Position numbers and translations under genes: made by a program. A DNA stretch of 64,000 bases from Cronobacter turicensis z3032 (lineage in GTDB: Bacteria; Pseudomonadota; Gammaproteobacteria; Enterobacterales; Enterobacteriaceae): NCBI GenBank assembly GCA_000027065.2, contig FN543093.2, positions 748,074-812,073 of the forward strand, in the 5' to 3' direction. Below the pieces are notes generated by a model, which was not told where the DNA came from, did no database searches, and worked only from the letters and a program-made list of their open reading frames with translations. Of this stretch, positions 56,366 to 64,000 are shown one piece after another; the first letter of the stretch is position 1; the number at the start of each line of letters is the position of its first letter.

Positions 56366-56771
56366 GCCAATAAGGATGAATTTTGTAGTAACGACTACCG
56401 CAGCGCCAAGAATAGTGATAAGCGCCGCCAAATGCACCTGCTTTCTCAGGGGCCACCAGCGGAGTGAATAAAAAGAAACCATTTGTAAATCGCTGCGGTT
56501 ATTCCTTGGGAGGAGGTGTTCATTCATTTTAAGCGTAAATTTTGAATGAATATTCATATTTTACTCTAATGAATCGGTTCAGTTTGCGCACCCTTACGTT
56601 TCATTAGCGTTAAAACTACCGCTTTTGAGGTAACGGGTTCATTTGTGCGGAGTTACATTTCTGAAACGTTATTTCTTTAACCTTGTTAAAATATGCGGGC
56701 TTTCCTGATTTCAATCAAAACCAGGATGGACAGAAGGTGAATACTTTGTTACTTTACCAACACGAACGTTA

Positions 56772-56788
56772 AATTGGTCATACCAATT
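56772..56788 (+). promoter_or_regulatory. PdhR operator
   Basis: AATTGGTCATACCAATT is a perfect 17-bp palindrome matching the PdhR consensus AATTGGT-N3-ACCAATT. It lies 30 bp before the pdhR start codon. Pyruvate should release PdhR and open the pdhR-aceE-aceF-lpd operon. Confidence 0.93.
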
Positions 56789-56818
56789 GACTCCGGGCGA
56801 ATGGCAGAGACAGGGAAT

Positions 56819-57583
56819 ATGGCCTACAGCAAAATCCGCCAACCAAAACTTTCCGATGTGATTGAGCAGCAACTGGAGTTTTTGATCCTCGAAGGGACTC
56901 TGCGTCCCGGCGAAAAACTGCCTCCTGAGCGCGAGCTGGCTAAACAGTTCGACGTTTCCCGACCCTCCCTGCGAGAGGCGATTCAGCGTCTCGAAGCGAA
57001 GGGCCTGCTGCTTCGTCGCCAGGGCGGCGGTACTTTTGTTCAGAGTACGCTCTGGCAAAGCTTCAGCGACCCGCTGGTAGAACTCCTCTCTGACCACCCC
57101 GAATCCCAGTTTGATCTTCTTGAGACGCGTCATGCGCTGGAAGGTATCGCTGCCTATTACGCAGCGCTGCGCAGCACCGACGAAGACAGAGCGCGTATAA
57201 GCGAATGTCATCAGGCTATAGAACGTGCTCAGGAGTCCGGCGATCTGGACGCGGAATCAAACGCGGTGGTGCAGTATCAGATAGCGGTAACGGAAGCCGC
57301 CCATAATGTAGTGCTGCTTCATCTGCTACGCTGCATGGAGCCGATGCTGGCGCAAAACGTCCGTCAGAACTTCGAACTGCTTTATGCGCGACGTGAAATG
57401 CTGCCGCTGGTCAGCGGCCATCGTACCCGTATTTACGAGGCGATTATGGCGCGGGAGCCGGAGCAGGCGCGGGAAGCGTCGCATCGCCACCTGGCGTTCA
57501 TTGAAGAAATTTTGCTGGACCGCAGCCGTGAGCAGAGCCGTCGAGACCGCTCGCTGCGCCGTCTGGAGCAACGTAAGAATTAA
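56819..57583 (+). CDS. pdhR: pyruvate-responsive repressor PdhR
   Basis: GntR/FadR-family repressor of the pyruvate dehydrogenase operon and of respiratory genes, inactivated by pyruvate. 254 residues, as in E. coli. Winged helix at about 9-77 ([20 protein letters not shown], then [21 protein letters not shown]). The C-terminal FCD effector domain has [18 protein letters not shown] and the [13 protein letters not shown] helix. The ATG at 56819 gives [13 protein letters not shown]; the longer open frame would begin inside the PdhR operator. Confidence 0.97.
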   Translation: MAYSKIRQPKLSDVIEQQLEFLILEGTLRPGEKLPPERELAKQFDVSRPSLREAIQRLEAKGLLLRRQGGGTFVQSTLWQSFSDPLVELLSDHPESQFDLLETRHALEGIAAYYAALRSTDEDRARISECHQAIERAQESGDLDAESNAVVQYQIAVTEAAHNVVLLHLLRCMEPMLAQNVRQNFELLYARREMLPLVSGHRTRIYEAIMAREPEQAREASHRHLAFIEEILLDRSREQSRRDRSLRRLEQRKN

Positions 57584-57837
57584 TATTTTTCCGGTTTTCG
57601 CCGGAAGATTTGTACCAAAAGCGCCATTCAAGCGCGGCAACTAAACCCAGAACCTGTCTTATTGCGCTTTGTTAAGTGCCCGTAGTTCAGGTTGCATCGC
57701 GGCGGCAAGCGTGAAGCCCTTTGAAAAAGGGGGCGCACAGTCGCCAAAGACGCAGCCGGACGCTGTAAGAGCATAGAGTGCAATGGGACAGGTTCCAGAT
57801 AAATCAACGTATTAGATAGATGATAAGGAATACCCCC
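57584..57837. other. pdhR-aceE intergenic region
   Basis: 254 bp without a gene. It includes a small stem TTCCGG...CCGGAA near 57590-57607 and a purine-rich stretch around 57720-57735. No terminator with a T run was seen, so transcription from the pdhR promoter can continue into aceE, as in E. coli. Confidence 0.55.
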
Positions 57838-60501
57838 ATGTCAGAACGTTTACAAAATGACGTGGATCCGATCGAAACTCGCGACTGGCTACAGGCGATC
57901 GAATCGGTAATCCGTGAAGAAGGTGTTGAGCGTGCTCAGTATCTGATCGATCAGCTGCTTTCCGAAGCTCGTAAAGGCGGCGTGAACGTAGCGGCGGGCA
58001 GTGCCGCCCGTCAGTACATCAATACCATCCCCGTTGAAGAAGAGCCGGAATACCCGGGTAATCTGGAACTGGAGCGCCGTATTCGTTCTGCTATCCGCTG
58101 GAACGCTATTATGACCGTGCTGCGTGCGTCCAAAAAAGACCTCGAGCTCGGCGGCCACATGGCGTCCTTCCAGTCTTCCGCGACCGTCTACGAAGTGTGC
58201 TTTAACCACTTCTTCCGTGCGCGCAACGACAAAGACGGCGGCGACCTGGTGTACTTCCAGGGCCACATCTCTCCGGGCGTTTACGCGCGTGCTTTCGTTG
58301 AAGGCCGCCTGACCGAAGAGCAGATGAACAACTTCCGTCAGGAAGTTCACGGCAACGGTCTGTCCTCTTACCCGCACCCGAAACTGATGCCGGAATTCTG
58401 GCAGTTCCCGACCGTATCGATGGGCCTTGGCCCGATCGGCGCTATCTACCAGGCGAAGTTCCTGAAATATCTGGAACACCGCGGCCTGAAAGATACCTCT
58501 GAGCAGACCGTTTACGCCTTCCTCGGCGACGGTGAGATGGATGAGCCGGAATCTAAAGGCGCCATCACCATCGCGACCCGCGAAAAACTGGACAACCTGG
58601 TCTTCGTCATCAACTGCAACCTGCAGCGTCTGGATGGCCCGGTCACCGGTAACGGCAAAATCATCAACGAACTGGAAGGCATCTTCGAAGGCGCCGGCTG
58701 GAACGTTATCAAGGTCATGTGGGGTTCCCGTTGGGACGAGCTGCTGCGTAAAGACACCAGCGGTAAACTGATCCAGCTGATGAACGAAACCGTTGACGGC
58801 GACTATCAGACCTTCAAATCCAAAAACGGCGCCTACGTGCGTGAGCACTTCTTCGGTAAATACCCGGAGACCGCCGCGCTGGTTGCAGACTGGTCTGACG
58901 ATGAGATTTGGGCCCTGAACCGTGGCGGCCACGATCCGAAGAAAGTCTACGCCGCATTCAAAAAAGCCCAGGAAACCAAAGGCAAAGCGACCGTTATCCT
59001 TGCTCATACCATTAAAGGTTACGGCATGGGCGACACCGCCGAAGGTAAGAACATCGCTCACCAGGTGAAGAAAATGAACATGGACGGCGTTCGCTACGTC
59101 CGTGATCGCTTCAGCGTGCCGGTGGCCGACGAAGATCTGGAAAAACTGCCGTACATCACCTTCCCGGAAGGCTCTGAAGAGCACAAGTACCTGCACGAAC
59201 GCCGTCAGGCGCTGCACGGTTACCTGCCGTCTCGTCAGCCGAACTTCTCCGAGAAGCTGGAGCTGCCGGCGCTGGAAGATTTCCGCTCCCTGCTGGATGA
59301 GCAGAGCAAAGAGATCTCCACCACCATCGCTTTCGTACGTGCCCTGAACGTAATGTTGAAGAACCCGTCTATTAAAGACCGTCTGGTTCCTATTATCGCG
59401 GACGAAGCCCGTACCTTCGGTATGGAAGGTCTGTTCCGTCAGATCGGTATCTACAGCCCGAACGGCCAGCAGTACACCCCGCAGGACCGTGAGCAGGTGG
59501 CGTACTACAAAGAAGACGAGAAAGGCCAGATTCTGCAGGAAGGGATCAACGAGCTGGGCGCAGGCGCTTCCTGGCTGGCGGCGGCGACCTCTTACAGCAC
59601 CAACAACCTGCCGATGATCCCGTTCTACATCTATTACTCCATGTTCGGGTTCCAGCGTATCGGCGACCTGTGCTGGGCAGCGGGTGACCAGCAGGCGCGC
59701 GGCTTCCTGATCGGCGGTACCTCCGGCCGTACCACGCTTAACGGCGAAGGTCTGCAGCACGAAGATGGTCACAGCCACATTCAGTCGCTGACTATCCCGA
59801 ACTGCATCTCCTACGATCCGGCTTACGCTTACGAAGTCGCTGTCATCATGCATGACGGTCTGCAGCGTATGTACGGCGAAGCGCAGGAAAACGTGTACTA
59901 CTACATCACCACGCTGAACGAAAACTACCACATGCCGGCCATGCCGGAAGGCGCCGAGGAAGGTATCCGTAAAGGTATCTACAAACTCGACACCCTCGAA
60001 GGTAGCAAAGGTAAAGTTCAGCTGCTGGGCTCCGGCTCCATCCTGCGTCACGTCCGTGAAGCGGCAGAGATTCTGGCGAAAGAGTACGGCGTGGGCTCTG
60101 ATGTCTACAGCGTAACCTCCTTCACCGAACTGGCTCGCGACGGCCAGGACTGCGAGCGCTGGAACATGCTGCACCCGCTGGAAACCCCGCGCGTACCGTA
60201 CATCGCTCAGGTGATGAACGACGCACCGGCGGTGGCTTCCACCGACTATATGAAACTGTTCGCCGAGCAGGTTCGTACTTATGTACCGGCTGATGATTAT
60301 CGCGTACTGGGCACCGACGGCTTTGGCCGCTCTGACAGCCGCGAAAACCTGCGCCACCACTTCGAAGTTGATGCTTCCTACGTGGTTGTTGCAGCGCTGG
60401 GCGAACTGGCTAAACGTGGTGAAATCGATAAGAAAGTGGTGGCTGACGCCATCGCTAAATTCAATATCGATGCAGATAAAGTCAACCCGCGTCTGGCATA
60501 A
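57838..60501 (+). CDS. aceE: pyruvate dehydrogenase E1 component
   Basis: Thiamin diphosphate-dependent decarboxylation of pyruvate and transfer of the acetyl group to the lipoyl arm of AceF. 887 residues, as in E. coli (homodimeric E1). The TPP/Mg motif begins [14 protein letters not shown] and ends in VINCN. The [38 protein letters not shown] and [19 protein letters not shown] active-site segments are intact. The ATG at 57838 gives [17 protein letters not shown]; the open frame upstream adds six residues not in the family. The gene shows strongly biased codon use typical of high expression. Confidence 0.98.
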   Translation: MSERLQNDVDPIETRDWLQAIESVIREEGVERAQYLIDQLLSEARKGGVNVAAGSAARQYINTIPVEEEPEYPGNLELERRIRSAIRWNAIMTVLRASKKDLELGGHMASFQSSATVYEVCFNHFFRARNDKDGGDLVYFQGHISPGVYARAFVEGRLTEEQMNNFRQEVHGNGLSSYPHPKLMPEFWQFPTVSMGLGPIGAIYQAKFLKYLEHRGLKDTSEQTVYAFLGDGEMDEPESKGAITIATREKLDNLVFVINCNLQRLDGPVTGNGKIINELEGIFEGAGWNVIKVMWGSRWDELLRKDTSGKLIQLMNETVDGDYQTFKSKNGAYVREHFFGKYPETAALVADWSDDEIWALNRGGHDPKKVYAAFKKAQETKGKATVILAHTIKGYGMGDTAEGKNIAHQVKKMNMDGVRYVRDRFSVPVADEDLEKLPYITFPEGSEEHKYLHERRQALHGYLPSRQPNFSEKLELPALEDFRSLLDEQSKEISTTIAFVRALNVMLKNPSIKDRLVPIIADEARTFGMEGLFRQIGIYSPNGQQYTPQDREQVAYYKEDEKGQILQEGINELGAGASWLAAATSYSTNNLPMIPFYIYYSMFGFQRIGDLCWAAGDQQARGFLIGGTSGRTTLNGEGLQHEDGHSHIQSLTIPNCISYDPAYAYEVAVIMHDGLQRMYGEAQENVYYYITTLNENYHMPAMPEGAEEGIRKGIYKLDTLEGSKGKVQLLGSGSILRHVREAAEILAKEYGVGSDVYSVTSFTELARDGQDCERWNMLHPLETPRVPYIAQVMNDAPAVASTDYMKLFAEQVRTYVPADDYRVLGTDGFGRSDSRENLRHHFEVDASYVVVAALGELAKRGEIDKKVVADAIAKFNIDADKVNPRLA

Positions 60502-60515
60502 GAGGTAAAGAAAGA

Positions 60516-62417
60516 ATGGCTATCGAAATCAATGTACCGGACATCGGGGCGGACGAAGTTGAAGTCACCGAGATCCTGGTCAAAGTGGGCGACAAGGTTG
60601 AAGCTGAACAGTCGCTGATCACCGTAGAAGGCGATAAAGCCTCTATGGAAGTCCCGTCTCCGCAGGCGGGCGTGGTCAAAGAGATCAAAGTGTCCGTGGG
60701 CGACAAAGTCGAAACCGGCAAACTGATCATGATTTTCGATTCCGCCGACGGTGCAGCAGACGCTGCACCTGCCAAGGCAGAAGAGAAGAAAGAAGCGGCA
60801 CCGGCGCAGTCTGCTGCCCCGGCTGCAGCGGCAGCAAAAGACGTTAACGTACCGGACATCGGCGGCGACGAAGTTGAAGTCACCGAGATCCTGGTGAAAG
60901 TCGGCGATAAAGTTGAAGCTGAGCAGTCTCTTATCACCGTAGAAGGCGACAAAGCCTCTATGGAAGTTCCGGCGCCGTTCGCGGGTACCGTGAAAGAGAT
61001 CAAAATCAATACCGGCGACAAAGTGTCTACCGGTTCCCTGATCATGGTCTTCGAAGTGGCGGGCGCAGCGCCAGCGGCTGAAGCCAAACCGCAGGTCACC
61101 GAGCAGGCGGCGTCCGCTCCGGCGGCAGCGGCAGGCGCGAAAGACGTCAACGTGCCGGATATCGGCGGCGATGAAGTCGAAGTGACCGAAGTGCTGGTGA
61201 AAGTGGGCGACAAAGTCACCGCTGAACAGTCTCTGATAACCGTAGAAGGCGACAAAGCCTCTATGGAAGTCCCGGCGCCGTTCGCGGGCACCGTGAAAGA
61301 GCTGAAAGTCAACGTGGGCGATAAAGTCTCCACCGGCTCTCTGATCATGGTCTTCGAAGTGGAAGGCGCAGCGCCTGCGGCGGCTCCGGCTGCGAAACAG
61401 GAAGCGGCGGCTCCGGCTCCGGCGGCGAAAGCTGACAAACCGGCTGCGGCTCCGGCGAAAGCCGAAGGCAAATCTGAATTTGCTGAGAACGACGCTTACG
61501 TCCACGCGACGCCGCTGATCCGCCGCCTGGCGCGCGAATTCGGCGTGAACCTCGCGAAAGTGAAAGGCACCGGTCGTAAAGGCCGTATCCTGCGCGAAGA
61601 CGTTCAGGCTTATGTGAAAGACGCGGTGAAACGCGCTGAGTCGGCACCTGCCGCCGCATCCGGTGGTGGTCTGCCAGGCATGCTGCCGTGGCCGAAAGTG
61701 GACTTCAGCAAGTTTGGCGAAGTGGAAGAAGTTGAGCTGGGCCGCATCCAGAAAATCTCTGGCGCGAACCTGAGCCGTAACTGGGTGATGATCCCGCACG
61801 TTACGCACTTCGACAAAACCGATATCACCGATCTGGAAGCGTTCCGTAAGCAGCAGAACGCCGAAGCTGAGAAGCGCAAGCTGGACGTGAAATTCACCCC
61901 GGTTGTCTTCATCATGAAAGCCGTTGCGGCTGCCCTTGAGCAGATGCCACGCTTCAACAGCTCGCTGTCTGAAGACGGGCAGCGCCTGACGCTGAAGAAA
62001 TACATCAACATCGGCGTTGCCGTTGATACGCCGAATGGTCTGGTGGTTCCGGTCTTCAAAGACGTGAACAAGAAGAGCATTACCGAGCTGTCTCGCGAGC
62101 TGACCGTTATCTCCAAAAAAGCGCGCGATGGCAAACTGACCGCTGGCGAAATGCAGGGCGGTTGCTTCACCATCTCCAGCATCGGCGGCCTGGGCACCAC
62201 CCACTTCGCGCCGATCGTGAACGCGCCGGAAGTGGCTATCCTGGGCGTCTCCAAGTCTGCGATGGAGCCGGTGTGGAATGGTAAAGAGTTCGTGCCGCGC
62301 CTGATGCTGCCGATCTCCCTGTCCTTCGACCACCGCGTGATCGACGGTGCTGATGGTGCGCGTTTCATCACCATCATCAACAACACCCTGTCGGACATTC
62401 GCCGCCTGGTGATGTAA
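60516..62417 (+). CDS. aceF: pyruvate dehydrogenase E2, dihydrolipoyl acetyltransferase
   Basis: Core of the pyruvate dehydrogenase complex, transferring acetyl groups to CoA. 633 residues (E. coli 630). Three tandem lipoyl domains, each with the lipoylation motif GDKAS: Lys41, Lys146 and Lys247 by count. They are separated by Ala/Pro-rich linkers. A peripheral subunit-binding domain follows (about 328-365, [20 protein letters not shown]), then the catalytic domain ending with the active-site [13 protein letters not shown]. 14 nt after aceE. The three lipoyl segments are very similar at DNA level as well. Confidence 0.98.
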   Translation: MAIEINVPDIGADEVEVTEILVKVGDKVEAEQSLITVEGDKASMEVPSPQAGVVKEIKVSVGDKVETGKLIMIFDSADGAADAAPAKAEEKKEAAPAQSAAPAAAAAKDVNVPDIGGDEVEVTEILVKVGDKVEAEQSLITVEGDKASMEVPAPFAGTVKEIKINTGDKVSTGSLIMVFEVAGAAPAAEAKPQVTEQAASAPAAAAGAKDVNVPDIGGDEVEVTEVLVKVGDKVTAEQSLITVEGDKASMEVPAPFAGTVKELKVNVGDKVSTGSLIMVFEVEGAAPAAAPAAKQEAAAPAPAAKADKPAAAPAKAEGKSEFAENDAYVHATPLIRRLAREFGVNLAKVKGTGRKGRILREDVQAYVKDAVKRAESAPAAASGGGLPGMLPWPKVDFSKFGEVEEVELGRIQKISGANLSRNWVMIPHVTHFDKTDITDLEAFRKQQNAEAEKRKLDVKFTPVVFIMKAVAAALEQMPRFNSSLSEDGQRLTLKKYINIGVAVDTPNGLVVPVFKDVNKKSITELSRELTVISKKARDGKLTAGEMQGGCFTISSIGGLGTTHFAPIVNAPEVAILGVSKSAMEPVWNGKEFVPRLMLPISLSFDHRVIDGADGARFITIINNTLSDIRRLVM

Positions 62418-62420
62418 GCG

Positions 62421-62449
62421 AAAAAGCCGGCCTGACGGCCGGCTTTTTT
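62421..62449 (+). terminator. aceEF terminator
   Basis: AAAAAGCCGGCC, loop TGAC, GGCCGGCTTTTTT: a 7-bp GC stem extended by A:T pairs, 3 nt after the aceF stop codon. It separates aceEF from the independently promoted lpd. Confidence 0.93.
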
Positions 62450-62515
62450 CTGGTAATTCCGCCTGACTGTGCGAAATTATTGGATGCCAAAAGGATTCGT
62501 CTGCCGTTTGTTGTT

Positions 62516-62560
62516 TCAAAATTGTTAACAGTTTTGTAAAATGCGAGCGGATAGAACGTC
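62516..62560 (+). promoter_or_regulatory. lpd promoter region
   Basis: The stretch AAAATTGTTAACAGTTTTGT followed by AAAATGCGAGCGGATAGAAC closely matches the E. coli lpd promoter segment as I recall it. It gives lpd its own start downstream of the aceEF terminator, allowing separate supply of E3 to the 2-oxoglutarate dehydrogenase and glycine cleavage complexes. Exact -35/-10 boxes are not assigned. Confidence 0.6.
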
Positions 62561-62624
62561 CCGGTGGATGATGGGCGTTAAAACTTAAGCGTCAGACCCG
62601 CCGGAAAATTACAAAGAGGTCATG

Positions 62625-64000
62625 ATGAGTACTGAAATCAAAACTCAGGTCGTGGTACTTGGGGCAGGCCCGGCAGGTTACTCTGCAGCCTTCCGTTGCG
62701 CTGACTTAGGTCTGGAAACCGTAATCGTCGAGCGTTACAGCACCCTGGGCGGTGTTTGCCTGAACGTAGGCTGTATCCCTTCTAAAGCGCTGCTGCACGT
62801 AGCTAAAGTTATCGAAGAAGCCAAAGCGCTGGCCGAGCACGGCATCGTTTTCGGCGAGCCGAAAACCGACATCGATAAAATCCGCACCTGGAAAGAAAAA
62901 GTCATCAATCAGCTGACCGGCGGTCTGTCTGGTATGGCCAAAGGCCGTAAAGTGAAAGTGGTGAACGGCCTGGGTAAATTCACCGGCGCGAACACCCTGG
63001 AAGTGGAAGGCGAGAACGGCAAAACCGTGATCAACTTCGACAACGCTATCATCGCGGCGGGTTCCCGTCCGATTCAGCTGCCGTTTATTCCGCACGAAGA
63101 TCCGCGCGTATGGGATTCCACCGATGCGCTGGAACTGAAAGAAGTACCGAAACGCATGCTGGTTATGGGTGGCGGTATCATCGGTCTGGAGATGGGTACC
63201 GTTTACCACGCGCTGGGTTCAGAGATCGACGTGGTTGAAATGTTCGACCAGGTTATCCCGGCTGCCGACAAAGACGTTGTGAAAGTCTTCACCAAACGTA
63301 TCAGCAAGAAATTCAACCTGATGCTGGAAACCAAAGTAACTGCCGTTGAAGCGAAAGAAGACGGTATTTACGTTTCCATGGAAGGCAAAAAAGCGCCTGC
63401 GGAAGCGCAGCGTTACGACGCGGTGCTGGTCGCTATCGGCCGTGTGCCGAACGGCAAAAATCTGGATGCAGGCAAAGCGGGCGTGGAAGTGGACGACCGT
63501 GGCTTCATCCGTGTTGACAAACAAATGCGCACCAACGTGCCGCACATCTACGCTATCGGCGATATCGTCGGTCAGCCGATGCTGGCGCACAAAGGTGTTC
63601 ACGAAGGTCACGTTGCCGCTGAAGTTATCGCGGGCATGAAGCACTACTTCGACCCGAAAGTGATCCCGTCTATCGCTTACACCGAGCCGGAAGTGGCATG
63701 GGTGGGTCTGACCGAGAAAGAAGCGAAAGAGAAAGGCATCAGCTACGAAACCGCCACCTTCCCGTGGGCGGCGTCTGGCCGTGCTATCGCTTCCGATTGC
63801 GCAGACGGTATGACCAAACTGATTTTCGACAAAGAAACCCACCGTGTTATCGGCGGCGCGATTGTCGGCACCAACGGCGGCGAGCTGCTGGGTGAAATCG
63901 GTCTGGCTATCGAAATGGGTTGTGACGCTGAAGATATCGCGCTCACCATCCACGCGCACCCGACCCTGCACGAGTCTGTAGGTCTGGCGGCAGAAGTGTT
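62625..64000 (+). CDS. lpd: dihydrolipoamide dehydrogenase E3 (3' end beyond window)
   Basis: FAD/NAD flavoenzyme that reoxidises lipoyl groups of the pyruvate, 2-oxoglutarate and glycine-cleavage complexes. 458 codons are visible of about 474 expected. FAD-binding GAGPAGYSAA near 13-22, redox-active disulfide Cys45-Cys50 in GGVCLNVGC, NAD-binding GGGIIGLEMGTVY, and the active-site HAHPTLHES near the window edge are all present. The ATG at 62625 gives MSTEIKTQVVVLGAG; an adjacent in-frame ATG lies one codon upstream at 62622. GAGG lies five bases before 62625. Confidence 0.97.
   Translation, partial: MSTEIKTQVVVLGAGPAGYSAAFRCADLGLETVIVERYSTLGGVCLNVGCIPSKALLHVAKVIEEAKALAEHGIVFGEPKTDIDKIRTWKEKVINQLTGGLSGMAKGRKVKVVNGLGKFTGANTLEVEGENGKTVINFDNAIIAAGSRPIQLPFIPHEDPRVWDSTDALELKEVPKRMLVMGGGIIGLEMGTVYHALGSEIDVVEMFDQVIPAADKDVVKVFTKRISKKFNLMLETKVTAVEAKEDGIYVSMEGKKAPAEAQRYDAVLVAIGRVPNGKNLDAGKAGVEVDDRGFIRVDKQMRTNVPHIYAIGDIVGQPMLAHKGVHEGHVAAEVIAGMKHYFDPKVIPSIAYTEPEVAWVGLTEKEAKEKGISYETATFPWAASGRAIASDCADGMTKLIFDKETHRVIGGAIVGTNGGELLGEIGLAIEMGCDAEDIALTIHAHPTLHESVGLAAEV

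Larger units (their letters stand above)
56282..56818. promoter_or_regulatory. aroP-pdhR divergent regulatory region
   Basis: 537 bp without a gene I accept. It contains the TyrR box for aroP and the PdhR operator for pdhR-aceEF. The middle part (56370-56760) is A+T-rich and includes repeated TTTAACC/GTTAAA words near 56680, where the pdhR promoter probably lies. An 84-codon frame on the minus strand (56303-56557) runs through the TyrR box and was rejected as a gene. Confidence 0.6.

Noticed and set aside
56303..56557. 84-codon minus-strand open frame upstream of aroP with one hydrophobic segment
   Set aside because: It has no clear ribosome site, its composition matches A+T-rich intergenic DNA, it runs through the TyrR box and aroP leader, and I recognise no homologue.
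57889..60360. 823-codon open frame antisense to aceE
   Set aside because: aceE is unambiguous and highly expressed; the antisense frame results from rare stop-complement codons in a biased gene.
60378..62519. 713-codon open frame antisense to aceF with apparent repeats
   Set aside because: The repeats are the reverse of the lipoyl domains; no independent coding evidence.

Overview
This window is an ordered stretch of an enterobacterial chromosome. The gene order ara - yabI - thiBPQ - sgrR/sgrS/setA - leu - leuO - ilvIH - cra - dcw cluster - lpxC - secMA - mutT - yacG/zapD/coaE - guaC - hofBC/ppdD - nadC - ampDE - aroP - pdhR-aceEF-lpd is that of Escherichia coli K-12 near minute 2, and nearly every protein can be aligned with its E. 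coli counterpart from memory. The sequence looks more G+C-rich than E. coli (judged by eye, not computed). It also has a GH43 arabinosidase/transporter pair between ampE and aroP that E. coli K-12 lacks. Both fit Cronobacter or a close relative (Enterobacter group), but the genus is an inference. No prophage, insertion sequence, tRNA, rRNA or CRISPR array was seen.

Layout. 1-3.5 kb: arabinose catabolism (partial araA, araB) divergent from araC, with all AraC and CRP sites readable. 3.6-11 kb: DedA protein YabI, the thiamin ABC transporter thiBPQ under a TPP riboswitch, then the sugar-phosphate-stress module sgrR / SgrS-sgrT / setA. 11-20 kb: branched-chain amino acid synthesis (leuLABCD with its leader-peptide attenuator, leuO, ilvIH). 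20-39.8 kb: cra, then the unbroken division and cell-wall cluster mraZ-rsmH-ftsL-ftsI-murE-murF-mraY-murD-ftsW-murG-murC-ddlB-ftsQ-ftsA-ftsZ, followed by lpxC. 39.8-46.7 kb: secM-secA, mutT, the coaE-zapD-yacG operon and guaC. 46.7-52.4 kb: hofBC-ppdD (type IV pilus-like), nadC, ampDE. 52.4-54.9 kb: the accessory GPH transporter and GH43 operon. 54.9-64 kb: aroP, pdhR, aceE, aceF and lpd (the last cut by the window edge).

How the parts work together. Peptidoglycan precursor synthesis (MurC-F, Ddl, MraY, MurG) and the divisome (FtsL, I, W, Q, A, Z) are tightly packed, with many 1-14 nt overlaps and no internal terminator seen. The accessory GH43 enzyme has no signal peptide and sits next to a sugar:cation symporter, so it probably cleaves imported arabinosyl or xylosyl oligosaccharides in the cytosol. 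Any L-arabinose released would feed araBAD at the other end of the window.

I found no convincing undescribed multi-gene system; most of the window is well-known core genome. The observations most worth checking are a hairpin in the ftsZ leader with an apparent compensatory change relative to E. coli, the accessory arabinoside operon with a possible AraC half-site and CRP site, a long REP-like inverted repeat between setA and leuD, a lengthened SgrT peptide, dyad symmetries in the A+T-rich leuO upstream region, and near-identical triplicated lipoyl-domain DNA in aceF.
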